DNA of 64,000 nucleotides from a bacterium (lineage in GTDB: Bacteria > Campylobacterota > Campylobacteria > Campylobacterales > Sulfurimonadaceae). A program made the position numbers and the translations under genes. Below the pieces are notes generated by a model. The model did no database searches. It was not told the origin of the DNA and was given only the letters and a program-made list of their open reading frames with translations. Within the stretch, counting starts at the first letter, position 1. Each line of letters starts with the position of its first letter. Shown here piece by piece: positions 7,911 through 16,898 of this stretch. The DNA lies in the NCBI GenBank assembly GCA_018824305.1, contig JAHJGM010000055.1, positions 1 to 64,000 of the forward strand, given 5' to 3'.

Positions 7911-8315
7911 TCAACTAAAGTACAATACTACGACATACCTAGCCACTCTTAAACTAGCCGCGATAAGCAAAAAATAAAAGAAGTTCAACCTCACCATCCC
8001 AGCCACCAAAGTCAGCGGATCGCCGATGATGGGGAGCCATGAGAGCAAAAGTGCGTAGTAGCCGTAGTGATGTCCTACATGTAAGGCTTTTTTGCCACTT
8101 TTGCTTTTGAGAAGTTTATCTTTTGTCTTCTCATATAAAAAGTATCCGAGATAGTAGTTTAGTATGATGGCAAGGATGTTGCCACACGATGCGACAAGCA
8201 GTGCGGTATGTTTGTCGAGTCCGCTTTGAACTGCGGTAAAAAGGGCTACTTCAGAGGAAAACGGCAGGATCGTCGCAGCCAGAAAGGCTGAGACAAAAAG
8301 AGAGAATGCTATCAA
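7911..8315 (-). CDS. YqaA/DedA-type small membrane protein
   Basis: The 134-residue protein has about four membrane segments and the VTT/SNARE-associated pattern of YqaA proteins. It opens with FLAATILPFSSEVALF, then GNILAIILNYYLGYF, a short charged loop, and SWLPIIGDPLTLVAGMVRLNFFYFLL. DedA-family proteins act in membrane lipid transport and integrity; YqaA itself is poorly studied. Its start overlaps the stop of the dehydrogenase gene by four bases, making it the third gene of the purT operon. Confidence 0.8.
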   Translation of the reverse strand: MIAFSLFVSAFLAATILPFSSEVALFTAVQSGLDKHTALLVASCGNILAIILNYYLGYFLYEKTKDKLLKSKSGKKALHVGHHYGYYALLLSWLPIIGDPLTLVAGMVRLNFFYFLLIAASLRVARYVVVLYFS

Positions 8316-9232
8316 AGTGAACGGATGTTCTCTATGGTCGTAGCAATGAGAGTATCACGCGCTTCTTTGGATGTCCACGCTATGTGAGGAGTGATGAAAA
8401 GCTTGTTCCTGTTTCTCACGCCAAGAAGCGGATGATCCTTTTCTATCGGTTCTTTCATCAGCACATCCAGACCGAATGAGATATCTTTTTCATCTATGAT
8501 CTTAGCAACTGCATACTCATCGATAATACCGCCGCGCCCAAGATTTAAGACAATCGCTCCATCCTTACATGTAAGCAGTCTCTCATAATCAAGCAGGTTG
8601 TTTGTCGCATCATTGAGAGGTGCGTGGATCGTGATGATATCGCTCTCTTTTAAAAGTTCGTCCAGTGTCACACTGTTAAAGTCAGAGTCCAGATTTTTTC
8701 CGCTTGTGGAGAAATAGCTGACATCACAACCAAAAGCTTTTGCCAAAACGGCTACTTTCTTGCCGATGGTTCCAAGACCGATGATGCCCCACTTCTTGCC
8801 GCTTATCTCAAAAAAAGGATTGCTGATGTCGGTGAAGATCCCGCTTCTGCTCCAAAATCCGTCTTTGACCGCACCGTCATAATATTTGAGATGTTCTACA
8901 AGATAAAACAGCATCGCAAAAGTATGCTGTACTACGGACTCCGTCGAGTAACCGACAACATTTTTCACTTCTATGCCACGCTCTTTTGCAGCAACGAGAT
9001 CGACATTGTTCATACCCGTAGCCGCGATGCAGATAAGCTTCAGCTTTTTTGCTTTATCCATCGAGTCGGATGTTATAACAACCTTGTTTGTCACAATAAC
9101 ATCCGCGTTAGCGATGCGTTCATCAAGCTCCTCGGGCAAAGTCTTCTGGTACACACTGACGTTACCCAGTGCATCAAACCCGCCGAGATCAGTATCTCCA
9201 AATGTAAGGGTGTCAAGTAAAACGATATTCAT
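8312..9232 (-). CDS. D-2-hydroxyacid dehydrogenase (NAD-dependent)
   Basis: The 306-residue enzyme has the standard two-domain fold. The nucleotide-binding motif GLGTIGKKVA lies near the middle. Catalytic residues are visible as Arg in NLGRGGIIDE, Glu in DVLMKEP and His in ITPHIAWTS. It interconverts a 2-hydroxyacid and its 2-keto acid; glycerate/hydroxypyruvate or lactate/pyruvate are plausible but not decidable from sequence. It lies three bases downstream of purT and overlaps the YqaA-like gene, so all three are probably cotranscribed. Confidence 0.88.
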   Translation of the reverse strand: MNIVLLDTLTFGDTDLGGFDALGNVSVYQKTLPEELDERIANADVIVTNKVVITSDSMDKAKKLKLICIAATGMNNVDLVAAKERGIEVKNVVGYSTESVVQHTFAMLFYLVEHLKYYDGAVKDGFWSRSGIFTDISNPFFEISGKKWGIIGLGTIGKKVAVLAKAFGCDVSYFSTSGKNLDSDFNSVTLDELLKESDIITIHAPLNDATNNLLDYERLLTCKDGAIVLNLGRGGIIDEYAVAKIIDEKDISFGLDVLMKEPIEKDHPLLGVRNRNKLFITPHIAWTSKEARDTLIATTIENIRSL

Positions 9233-9235
9233 ATT

Positions 9236-10399
9236 TTATGCGTCTTTGATATCATCTATGATAAAACGCGCTTTTTTCAACGCCGCATCTACTTTGTCAA
9301 ACACTAAAGCGACCGCCATGCGGCGTCCTTTATGAGATTCCGGTTTAGAGAACACTCTTACAAAAGAGTTTTGACTAAAGAGGCTTTCACTAACATCTAC
9401 AACAGGAGCGTGTGAGTCTTTTGTCGATTTAAACGCCGCAGAAGCACCCTCTCCGTAAAAAGTAAATCCAAGAGGAAGACCCAAGACTGCACGAAGATGA
9501 AGGGCAAACTCGCTTTGGCTTTGAGTGATGAGCGTTACCATCCCCGTATCGTGCGGACGAGGACTGACTTCGCTGAAGTAGACTTCATCGCCCTTTACAA
9601 ACATCTCGACACCGAAAAGTCCGCGACCGCCAAGACCGTCGGTTATCTTTTTGGAGATCTCCTGAGCATTTTTCTTTGCCGTTTCGCTCATATGCATCGG
9701 CTGCCATGAAAATACATAGTCGCCATCACGCTGTTCATGACCTATCGGTTCACAAAAAACGGTCTCTTTGCCGTTACGCGCTGTTAGCATCGTGATCTCA
9801 TAATCAAAATCAATGAACGCTTCGACGATAAGCTCGCTTGCATCGCCTCTCGCTTCTTTTGCCATCTCCCAAGATTTTTCGATGTCGTCTGCGCTTCTTG
9901 CAACGCTTTGTCCGTGTCCGGAACTACTCATAACAGGTTTGATAACACAAGGAAAACCAAGTCTGTTTGCTGCCTCTTTCAAGCCTTCTAAAGTACTAAC
10001 GAATTCATAAGGACCTGTTTTAAGACCAAGTTTCTCTGCCGCAAAACGACGAATATTCTTACGGTTCATCGTTTTACTTACCGCGTCCGCATTTGGAATG
10101 ACATTGAAACCCTCACCCTGCGCGTCATAAAGAGCATCTATACTGATTGCTTCTATCTCCGGTAAGATATAATCAGGTTTTTCACGTCTTATGATCTCTA
10201 AAACAGCCTCACGATCTTGCATATTTACCACATAGCTTCTGTGTGCCACGTGATGAGCCGGTGCATCTTGGTATCTGTCTACGGCGATGACCTCAAGCCC
10301 TAAACGCTGAGCTTCTATGGCCACCTCTTTACCGAGTTCGCCAGAACCAAGAAGCATGATACGCTTTGAATTGCTTTTTAAAGGAGCAGAAAATTGCAT
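9236..10399 (-). CDS. purT: Formate-dependent phosphoribosylglycinamide formyltransferase
   Basis: PurT uses formate and ATP to formylate glycinamide ribonucleotide in purine synthesis, replacing the folate-dependent PurN step. The 387-residue protein has the ATP-grasp layout. The N-terminal [20 protein letters not shown] segment and ID(R)[18 protein letters not shown] are strongly diagnostic. The central part has [16 protein letters not shown], and [13 protein letters not shown] binds metal and ATP. Length is normal for the family (about 390). The ATG at 10399 follows an AGGA ribosome binding site. It is the first gene of a three-gene unit. Confidence 0.95.
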   Translation of the reverse strand: MQFSAPLKSNSKRIMLLGSGELGKEVAIEAQRLGLEVIAVDRYQDAPAHHVAHRSYVVNMQDREAVLEIIRREKPDYILPEIEAISIDALYDAQGEGFNVIPNADAVSKTMNRKNIRRFAAEKLGLKTGPYEFVSTLEGLKEAANRLGFPCVIKPVMSSSGHGQSVARSADDIEKSWEMAKEARGDASELIVEAFIDFDYEITMLTARNGKETVFCEPIGHEQRDGDYVFSWQPMHMSETAKKNAQEISKKITDGLGGRGLFGVEMFVKGDEVYFSEVSPRPHDTGMVTLITQSQSEFALHLRAVLGLPLGFTFYGEGASAAFKSTKDSHAPVVDVSESLFSQNSFVRVFSKPESHKGRRMAVALVFDKVDAALKKARFIIDDIKDA

Positions 10400-10484
10400 T
10401 GAAAATCCTATATTAAAATTACCGTAATTGTAACATAAGTTACTTAGCAGAAAAGATTAATAAATCTTTCGATAAAATCACATT

Positions 10485-12758
10485 ATGTTGTATATTATTA
10501 GATTATTTTATATTGTATTAGTTTCCTCTTTTCTTCATGCAGATGATAAGCTCGAAGATGTATCTCTTCAGCTCCAATGGAAACACCAGTTCGAATATGC
10601 AGGTTTTTATGCCGCTCAGGAAAAAGGCTTTTATAAAGAGGTCGGTTTAAATGTCTCATTTAAAGAGTTTACCAATGAATCTAGTCCGGTTAATGATGTT
10701 TTGGAAAAAAGAGCGACCTATGGCATCACCTACTCGGACTTGATCGTAGACTACCTTAACGGTAAGCCGATCGTTTTTGTAGCGAACTTTTTTAAACACT
10801 CTCCTCTTGTGCTTGTCACTCAAAATAATTTAAAACTTCCTAGCGATCTTAAGGGAAAAAAGATCATGGGGATCGAAAATACGGTCAAAAGCACTGCATT
10901 TTTGATGATGTTCAAAGATTTCGGCATGGATCTTGGCAGCTATATAAGTGTTCCTCCGACTTTTAACATCGATGATTTTAAAAATAAAAAAGTCGATGCG
11001 ATGGTTATATTTTCCACAAATGAGCTTTTTTATTTAGACCAAGACGGAATCAAATACAATGTTTTAAATCCCTCTAGCTATGGGACTGAATTTTATGACG
11101 TCAATCTTTTTACATCCAAAGATGAACTTATAAATCATCCTCAAAGAGTAGAAAACTTTAAAAATGCAAGTATCAAAGGGTGGCAATACGCCCTTACTCA
11201 CAAAGATGAGATCATTGACCTTATCATGAAGAAATATAATACGCAGCATAAATCACGCGCTGCACTTGAGTTTGAAGCGACCCAGATCCAGCATATGGTT
11301 CTGCCCTCGATCTTTCCCGTGGGGAGCATAGACCAAAGACGCGTTAAGATGATGGCGGAAGATTTTAAAGAGATGGGACTTGTCCCTGAAGACACCCCTT
11401 TGGATTTCAGTGATTTTATATATGAGACAAAAAATGATGTAAACACCGATCTGACGCAGGGCGAAAGAAAGTTCCTTACATCAAAAGGGAGTTTAAAACT
11501 CTGTGTCGATCCTGACTGGATGCCTTTTGAAGGGATAAAAAACGGTAAACATATAGGTATCGCAGCAGATTTCTTCAACCTTATCAAACAAAAGTCTGCT
11601 GTTAATATGGAGCTTTATCCGACAAAAAGCTGGCAAGAGAGCATGGATGCGGCAAAGACAAGAAAATGCGATATTTTGACTTTGGCTTCTTCTACACCAA
11701 GCCGTTTGAAATATATGGATTTTACGGATTCCTATATAAAACTCCCTCTGGTTTTGGCTACGAAAATCGACAAGCCCTATACATACAACTTTTATGCCCT
11801 CAAGGATGAGAAGATCGGTGTAGTCGGCGGTTATGCGATCTCCGAGATACTGCGCAAGAAATATCCTACCATGAACGTTATAGATGTAAAAAACATCCAC
11901 GAGGGTCTTAAAATGGTGGAGAGAGGGGAAATATATGGCTATGTGGATAATCTCATGGTCATTGCATACACCATACAACATGATTTTACCGGACTTATAA
12001 AGATATCTGCGCGTGTCAATGAAAGTGTAGCTCTTGCCATAGGCACGAGAAACGATGAGCCGATCCTACATGCAATATTTGAAAAACTTGTTCACACTGT
12101 GTCTGAAAAAGAGAAACAGGAGATCTACAACAACTGGGTCTCGATCGAAGAGACCAAAGAGATGGACTACAGTTTTATACTTAAGCTTATTGCTATTATG
12201 CTATTGATCTCAAGTGCATATTTATATCACTATTTCAAACTTAAAAAATATAGCAAAGAGCTCCAAAGACTCTCTATTACAGATTCTCTTACCGGCATAT
12301 ACAACAGGATGAAAATCGATACTGTCTTGCAGTACCAGCATGATCTGTATGCAAGATATAAAGCTCCTTGCGGCGTAATTATGATCGATATCGATTACTT
12401 TAAAGAGGTCAATGATAGATTTGGTCATCAGACGGGTGATTATGTACTAAAACAATTCGCACACATTCTGCAAACGCATGTCCGTGTAACAGATATCATC
12501 GGCCGTTGGGGAGGAGAAGAGTTTTTGATCGTATGTCCCAATACAGAGATCGATCAGACAGAGAATATCGCCAATCACCTAAAAGAGAAAATAGCCGCTT
12601 ATATCTTCACAAACGGCGTCAAACACTTAACGGCCAGCTTCGGAGTCAGCTGTTTTGGTAATGGAAAGACTATCGACGATATCATCATAGAAGCGGACAG
12701 GGCTCTGTATTTGTCAAAAGACAGTGGCAGAAATCAGGTTACCCGAGCAAAGATTTAA
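10485..12758 (+). CDS. Diguanylate cyclase with two periplasmic binding-protein domains
   Basis: The 757-residue protein has a signal or anchor helix at residues 1-20, then an NMT1/THI5-like solute-binding domain (about 24-300) that opens with LQLQWKHQFEYAGFYAAQEKGFY. A second, SBP_bac_3-type domain spans about 325-555. A single membrane helix follows near 565-585, then a GGDEF domain whose active site reads GRWGGEEFLIVCP (about 672-684). The intact GGEEF indicates cyclic di-GMP synthesis controlled by periplasmic ligands, possibly pyrimidine-like or amino acid compounds. A GATAAAAT promoter element sits only seven bases before the ATG and no Shine-Dalgarno sequence is seen, so the mRNA may be leaderless. 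Confidence 0.88.
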   Translation: MLYIIRLFYIVLVSSFLHADDKLEDVSLQLQWKHQFEYAGFYAAQEKGFYKEVGLNVSFKEFTNESSPVNDVLEKRATYGITYSDLIVDYLNGKPIVFVANFFKHSPLVLVTQNNLKLPSDLKGKKIMGIENTVKSTAFLMMFKDFGMDLGSYISVPPTFNIDDFKNKKVDAMVIFSTNELFYLDQDGIKYNVLNPSSYGTEFYDVNLFTSKDELINHPQRVENFKNASIKGWQYALTHKDEIIDLIMKKYNTQHKSRAALEFEATQIQHMVLPSIFPVGSIDQRRVKMMAEDFKEMGLVPEDTPLDFSDFIYETKNDVNTDLTQGERKFLTSKGSLKLCVDPDWMPFEGIKNGKHIGIAADFFNLIKQKSAVNMELYPTKSWQESMDAAKTRKCDILTLASSTPSRLKYMDFTDSYIKLPLVLATKIDKPYTYNFYALKDEKIGVVGGYAISEILRKKYPTMNVIDVKNIHEGLKMVERGEIYGYVDNLMVIAYTIQHDFTGLIKISARVNESVALAIGTRNDEPILHAIFEKLVHTVSEKEKQEIYNNWVSIEETKEMDYSFILKLIAIMLLISSAYLYHYFKLKKYSKELQRLSITDSLTGIYNRMKIDTVLQYQHDLYARYKAPCGVIMIDIDYFKEVNDRFGHQTGDYVLKQFAHILQTHVRVTDIIGRWGGEEFLIVCPNTEIDQTENIANHLKEKIAAYIFTNGVKHLTASFGVSCFGNGKTIDDIIIEADRALYLSKDSGRNQVTRAKI

Positions 12759-13611
12759 AACTTTTAAGGGTAAAAAGTCTGACATTTTCACTCTTGAATG
12801 ATTTCAATTCGCTTGAGAAACCTCTTTTTGCTACGATCACGTAGATGTCTGCTTTGATCTTCGCTTTGTTTGCAAGTTCTTCGAGTCTTGCGAGTTCGCT
12901 CTTTTTCAGTTTTGCATTAGTATACCTGCATATACCGACGATCACCTTCTTAGATGCCGTCTTTGCAAAGATATCAAACTCCACTTCTCTGTCCCAGTAG
13001 CCGCCTGTCTCTGTGACTTTATCATCCTCAAAACTTTTCTTTACAAGCGCATTTGAAAGCTCTTTGAAAATCGCTTCTCTAAACTCTGCGTTCTTGTTTT
13101 CATATCTTTGGTTAAACTCGTCGTAGTTGCCCTCTTTGATCCCTTTGAAGATCGGCGCGACAAATGCAAACCAAAATCTTAAAAAAGGAGTCGTAAATAG
13201 AAGTTTGTCGCTGACTCGCTCGTCATCTACCCAGCTTATAAACTGTTTTCTTGATTTTTGCAGTCTTACTACATTCGTATCCATAAGTTTTTTTGCGATC
13301 TCACTTGCGTTTTCATCAGATATCCTCGCTCTTTTAAAAGCAGAATGAATGCGTCCGTCACCAAGAGCAAGACCGCTAAGTACCGCAGCAAACTCGACAT
13401 CGACAAGATGCGATACCTGTTTGTGCAAAAAATTATAGTTTGTAAGAATATGTTCGACGATAAGATCATGAAGAGGTCTTTTGACATCTATCTTGATATC
13501 TGTTCCGCCAAATACCGTAAAGTATTCGATGGCCGCTTCAAAGTCATCAAACTTGTTTTTTGTATAAAATGAGGAAAACTGCTCAGACAGCGGTATAGTA
13601 AGTGAAAAAAT
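12739..13611 (-). CDS. DUF234-domain protein with a probable non-canonical start
   Basis: The C-terminal part is a DUF234 domain, usually found at the end of archaeal/bacterial AAA ATPases but here without an ATPase domain. Typical segments are LGDGRIHSAFKRARIS, FTTPFLRFWFAFVAPIFKGI and EVEFDIFAKTASKKVIVGI. The first ordinary start codon in frame is the TTG at 13428. Family-like sequence (EAAIEYFTVFGGTDIKID, RPLHDLIVEHIL) continues in frame about 60 codons further upstream. The frame is open to a TAA near 13648 and has no ATG, GTG or TTG there. An ATT at 13611 sits seven bases after an AAAGG ribosome binding site and is my chosen start (290 residues). A 5' truncation is the alternative. The 3' end overlaps the cyclase gene by 20 bases. 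Confidence 0.65.
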   Translation of the reverse strand: MFSLTIPLSEQFSSFYTKNKFDDFEAAIEYFTVFGGTDIKIDVKRPLHDLIVEHILTNYNFLHKQVSHLVDVEFAAVLSGLALGDGRIHSAFKRARISDENASEIAKKLMDTNVVRLQKSRKQFISWVDDERVSDKLLFTTPFLRFWFAFVAPIFKGIKEGNYDEFNQRYENKNAEFREAIFKELSNALVKKSFEDDKVTETGGYWDREVEFDIFAKTASKKVIVGICRYTNAKLKKSELARLEELANKAKIKADIYVIVAKRGFSSELKSFKSENVRLFTLKSFKSLLG

Positions 13612-13696
13612 AGGATAGCCTTTAGCTGGTTTATGGTGTTGTTAAAATTATATCAGATTAAATGGTTAATGAAGAAGTTGACAGAGGTTGAGCAAA

Positions 13697-13714
13697 AGCT
13701 CCCTAAAGGGAGCT
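13697..13714 (-). terminator. Rho-independent terminator of rpsU
   Basis: AGCTCCC and GGGAGCT form a perfect 7-bp stem with a 4-base loop six bases after the rpsU stop codon. On the minus strand the stem is followed by a short T-run (TTTTGC). Confidence 0.8.
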
Positions 13715-13719
13715 AATTA

Positions 13720-13932
13720 CTACAGGCGTGATTCATAACGTCTCATCATATAAAGACGTTTAAGCATTTTCTTACGAGCGCTAATTTTGTCTTTCTTACG
13801 CTTTTCAGTTTCTGTTTCATGGAAACGGCGAGCACGCGCTTCAGTAACAATCAGATTTCTATCTGTTTGTTTCTTGAAACGGCGGTAAGAAGCATCAAAA
13901 TTATCGTCATGACGTAATACGATACCAGGCAT
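13720..13932 (-). CDS. rpsU: 30S ribosomal protein S21
   Basis: The 70-residue basic protein matches S21: [20 protein letters not shown] at the start, then a Lys/Arg-rich helix through [15 protein letters not shown] and [13 protein letters not shown]21 binds the platform of the 30S subunit near the anti-Shine-Dalgarno end of 16S rRNA. It is a single-gene unit with its own promoter (TATACT element about 45 bases upstream) and a hairpin terminator six bases after the stop. Confidence 0.95.
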   Translation of the reverse strand: MPGIVLRHDDNFDASYRRFKKQTDRNLIVTEARARRFHETETEKRKKDKISARKKMLKRLYMMRRYESRL

Positions 13933-14050
13933 TCACATCACCCACTTTCTTTAAAATTTTTGAAACGGAAGTATATCATAATAAAGTAGATTCTACAACA
14001 CGGCTCTTCATGCTATCTTCATAATCTCTTTATACCATTACATCATCAAA

Positions 14051-14060
14051 TTACATGTAA
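14051..14060. repeat. TTACATGTAA palindrome overlapping the tlpA-like ribosome binding site
   Basis: This exact copy continues into AGGTGTTGCA and then the ATG at 14071. The AAAGG ribosome binding site therefore starts inside the palindrome, seven bases from the start codon. Confidence 0.85.
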
Positions 14061-14070
14061 AGGTGTTGCA

Positions 14071-14571
14071 ATGAAAACATTTGTTATTGCTTTGTTATTA
14101 CAGTTGAGTCTTTTTGCGGATGTTTCTATCGGAGAGAAGGCTCCTGAGTTTATGCTTGGTTCTATGGATTCTCAAACTGCATATTCTTTAAACTCTCTCC
14201 AAGACAAGGTGGTCTTACTTAATATATGGGCAAGCTGGTGCAGCGGGTGCAAACAAGAGATGCCAAAACTTATCAAGCTTCAAAACGACTACCATTCAAA
14301 ATTCCAGATAGTTGCCGTAAACATAGACAAAAATCCGGATAACGGCTTGGAGTTTTTACAAGAAGTAGAAAACAAAATCGGGTATATGAGCCATTTTATC
14401 AACTTACATGATCCTAAAAAGTCTGTTCCTAAACTATATAGCTGTATGGGGATGCCCTCTTCATACCTTATCGATAAACATGGGATCATCAGGGATATCA
14501 TTATAGGCAGCGTCGATGAAAATGGGATACAAGAACTTAAAACAGAAATCGAAAAAATGGAGAAAGAATGA
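14071..14571 (+). CDS. TlpA/ResA-like periplasmic thioredoxin
   Basis: The 166-residue protein has an N-terminal signal peptide (about residues 1-16) and a thioredoxin fold. The active site reads NIWASWCSGCKQEMPKL with Cys57 and Cys60. The cis-Pro loop is visible at GMPSSYLID. TlpA/ResA proteins reduce disulfides in exported proteins or in cytochrome c apoproteins. Here the gene heads a cluster with DUF4266, DUF3570 and ApbE genes, so its client is likely a neighbour, for instance the Cys-containing DUF4266 lipoprotein; that is inference. Its stop overlaps the next start (ATGA). Confidence 0.88.
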   Translation: MKTFVIALLLQLSLFADVSIGEKAPEFMLGSMDSQTAYSLNSLQDKVVLLNIWASWCSGCKQEMPKLIKLQNDYHSKFQIVAVNIDKNPDNGLEFLQEVENKIGYMSHFINLHDPKKSVPKLYSCMGMPSSYLIDKHGIIRDIIIGSVDENGIQELKTEIEKMEKE

Positions 14572-14783
14572 AATATCTACTATTAATTGCTCTTCTCTTC
14601 TTTAGCGGCTGCGGCAACCATCTCGTACGCGTCCAGCCATATGAAAAAGAGTATTTTGCACAAGACAAAATGAAATTGAATCCTTTGGACGAAAGAGCCG
14701 AACAGGAGAGTCATATCTTTCTTATAAGAGAAGCTTCAGCCGGAGGCGACAGCGCGTTTCAAGGAGGATGCGGATGCAGATAA
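14568..14783 (+). CDS. DUF4266 small lipoprotein
   Basis: The 71-residue product has a short hydrophobic leader ending in the lipobox-like FFSGC (Cys15). A conserved mid-part includes VQPYEKEYFAQDKMKLNP, and the C-terminus is Gly/Cys-rich: EASAGGDSAFQGGCGCR. This matches DUF4266, a family of unknown function whose members end in GGCGC-like tails. The gene overlaps tlpA by four bases at the front and the DUF3570 gene at the back. The codons for its final GGCGCR also contain the AGGAGG ribosome binding site of the next gene. The paired C-terminal Cys residues are plausible targets for the TlpA-like thioredoxin. Confidence 0.82.
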   Translation: MKYLLLIALLFFSGCGNHLVRVQPYEKEYFAQDKMKLNPLDERAEQESHIFLIREASAGGDSAFQGGCGCR

Positions 14784-15889
14784 TAAAATCATTTCTTATA
14801 TCATTATTGCTTTTTGTCCCTTTTACAAAGAGCTATGCATCCAACCTCAAAGACAGTATGTCGGTAGGCTTTGACACATATTCCGACACTGGAGATGTTC
14901 AGGTATACTCTCCTACTTTTTCATTAATGAAAAAGCTCTCCAAAGAGTTTCTTGTAGGATTTAAACTAAGGATCGACACCATCACTGCAGCTAGCATCAA
15001 AAAGCTTACGACAGCAACGACTTCATCGGCTTCAACAGGCGAGGAGAAAGAGGGGCCAGATGATGTACGCTATGCGCCGAGCTTTTCACTCACCTATGAT
15101 AACGGTAAAGATAGTCTCACAGGCGGGTTTTACCTTTCAAGCGAAAAGGACTACCAAGGAAGATCGGTATTTGCGAACTACGTCAGACAATTGAATGAAG
15201 ACAACACCGCCATCGGTATAGGCGTTTCACAGTCTTTTGACAAATGGAACCCATCTATTCCAAGAGATCTACCAAGAACTGATAGAAAAGAGGGAAAGTT
15301 CGATCTTTCTATAAACCAACTTATCTCACCTACCTTTTCTATGCAGCTCGTTTACTCTTACCTTTACAGCGAAGGTTTTTTGGCATCGCCCTATAACTAT
15401 ACTGTCATCAACGGCGCTAATGTTTATGAAAGATATCCCGAGAAAAGAACCGGGAACGCTTATGCCCTCAAAGGAGTCCTTCTTCTAAACGATTCCAACA
15501 GCATGAACTTTTCTTACAGATACTATAATGATGATTGGGGCATACATTCACATACTGTCAATGTCGAATGGCTCAAAGATTTCTCTAAAAGTGTCACATC
15601 GGGACTAAGACTGCGTTACTATACACAAAGCCAAGCGAATTTTACAAAAAGTCTGGGAACAGCTCTCGCAAATGATACATATATCGTGTCTGATTATAGA
15701 ATGAGTACATTTGACTCTTATGATGTGGGTATACCTCTCATCTATAAACCCTCAAAAGGATCAAATTTCAAGTTGAGTGCAAGTATTGACTACTATCAGA
15801 CAACGAACAACGACTATATAAAAGCATGGTACAATACACCAAACCTCAGTGCTATCTACACGACACTGCGAATAGATTACGATTTTTAA
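14774..15889 (+). CDS. DUF3570 outer membrane beta-barrel-like protein
   Basis: A signal peptide (residues 1-19, ending near SYA) precedes about 350 residues of alternating polar/aromatic strands with repeated YSYLYSEG, FSYRYYNDDW and LRLRYYTQ-like patterns. The protein ends in an aromatic DYDF, as outer membrane barrels do. The overall pattern fits DUF3570, a family of unknown function commonly next to DUF4266 and ApbE genes. I place the start at the second ATG (14774), six bases after a perfect AGGAGG; the ATG at 14768 abuts that site and is less likely. It overlaps the end of the DUF4266 gene. Function is unknown; transport or display of a redox component is a guess. Confidence 0.8.
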   Translation: MQIIKSFLISLLLFVPFTKSYASNLKDSMSVGFDTYSDTGDVQVYSPTFSLMKKLSKEFLVGFKLRIDTITAASIKKLTTATTSSASTGEEKEGPDDVRYAPSFSLTYDNGKDSLTGGFYLSSEKDYQGRSVFANYVRQLNEDNTAIGIGVSQSFDKWNPSIPRDLPRTDRKEGKFDLSINQLISPTFSMQLVYSYLYSEGFLASPYNYTVINGANVYERYPEKRTGNAYALKGVLLLNDSNSMNFSYRYYNDDWGIHSHTVNVEWLKDFSKSVTSGLRLRYYTQSQANFTKSLGTALANDTYIVSDYRMSTFDSYDVGIPLIYKPSKGSNFKLSASIDYYQTTNNDYIKAWYNTPNLSAIYTTLRIDYDF

Positions 15890-15898
15890 GGAGAAGGA

Positions 15899-16837
15899 AT
15901 GGCGATATTTGAAAAGGCACTTGAGGCAGATATTATGAGTACTCATATGCTGATTCGCGCCGATGTCTCCAAACCCATATTGTACCAAGCATATAGTATC
16001 GCGACAGAGTTTGAAAAGCGTTATAGTGCATATAAAAAAGATTCCTTTTTAAACAAAATAAACGCTATGGCAGGCTTGGAACCAGTCATATGTTCAGATG
16101 AAGATATAGAGCTTTTCAAACGTGCCATAAGTGTTTCCAAGGAAACTAACGGCGCTTTTGACATTACCATAGGAGCTCTGAGTCACGGAGCTTACCATTT
16201 TGGCTTTCGTGATCAAAAGATAGCTTCCAAAGAGAATATAGAGAAGCAGATATGTCTGGTCGACTATAATAACATTTTCCTAGAGAATAACACCCTGTTT
16301 TTAAAAGAAAAAGGTATGCGACTTGACCTAGGTGGTATAGGCAAGGGATATGTGGCAAAGAAAATTGCTATTTTTTTAAAAGATAACGGAGCAAAAGAAG
16401 GGCTTATAAACGTAGGGGGAGAGATTGTCTCCTTTGGAAAATCTTACACGATAGCACTGCAAGATCCTTTTTCATCAGATAATTTTTTATACTTTAAAAC
16501 ATCTAAAGAACCTATATCTATCTCAACCAGCGGAGACTATGAGAGATTCATCGGTTCGAAAGAACATAACCATATACTCAACACAAAAAGTGGAATATCT
16601 AGCAATCTCTACTCTTCTATGAGTATCATCAAAAACGGTTTTGATATCGACATGCTTGATGCCTATGCGACTGCGATGTCAAACAATTCCATAGAGGATA
16701 TTAAAAGATCTGCAAATATACTTGATTTTAGTGCTATCTTGATCGATAAGGAGTCTGATTGTTCAATGATAAGAATACAAAAACTTGATTACAAGAACAT
16801 TTACTTGCAGCCTATCCATAATAAGTCAACTTATTGA
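15899..16837 (+). CDS. apbE: FAD:protein FMN transferase
   Basis: ApbE attaches FMN covalently to Ser/Thr of exported proteins, using FAD and Mg2+. The 312-residue protein shows the family signatures in order: an N-terminal strand with STHMLIRAD, GAFDITIGALS, RLDLGGIGKGYVAKKIA, GLINVGGEI, and DMLDAYATAMSNNS near the C-terminus. No clear signal peptide is visible, so the mature enzyme may be cytoplasmic or use an uncleaved signal. A GGAG site precedes the ATG. It is the fourth gene of the TlpA/DUF4266/DUF3570 unit. No protein with a classic FMN-binding domain is in this window. Confidence 0.9.
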   Translation: MAIFEKALEADIMSTHMLIRADVSKPILYQAYSIATEFEKRYSAYKKDSFLNKINAMAGLEPVICSDEDIELFKRAISVSKETNGAFDITIGALSHGAYHFGFRDQKIASKENIEKQICLVDYNNIFLENNTLFLKEKGMRLDLGGIGKGYVAKKIAIFLKDNGAKEGLINVGGEIVSFGKSYTIALQDPFSSDNFLYFKTSKEPISISTSGDYERFIGSKEHNHILNTKSGISSNLYSSMSIIKNGFDIDMLDAYATAMSNNSIEDIKRSANILDFSAILIDKESDCSMIRIQKLDYKNIYLQPIHNKSTY

Positions 16838-16898
16838 TATAATAACAGCAAAATACTTATGTTAGCAGAGAAAAAAAATAGAAATTCATGGTTTTAAT

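Noticed and set aside
7651-7977. Open frames of 87 and 79 codons on opposite strands
   Set aside because: Both read through the hairpin-rich element, lack ribosome binding sites and overlap each other antisense. They are best explained as chance frames in a structured repeat.
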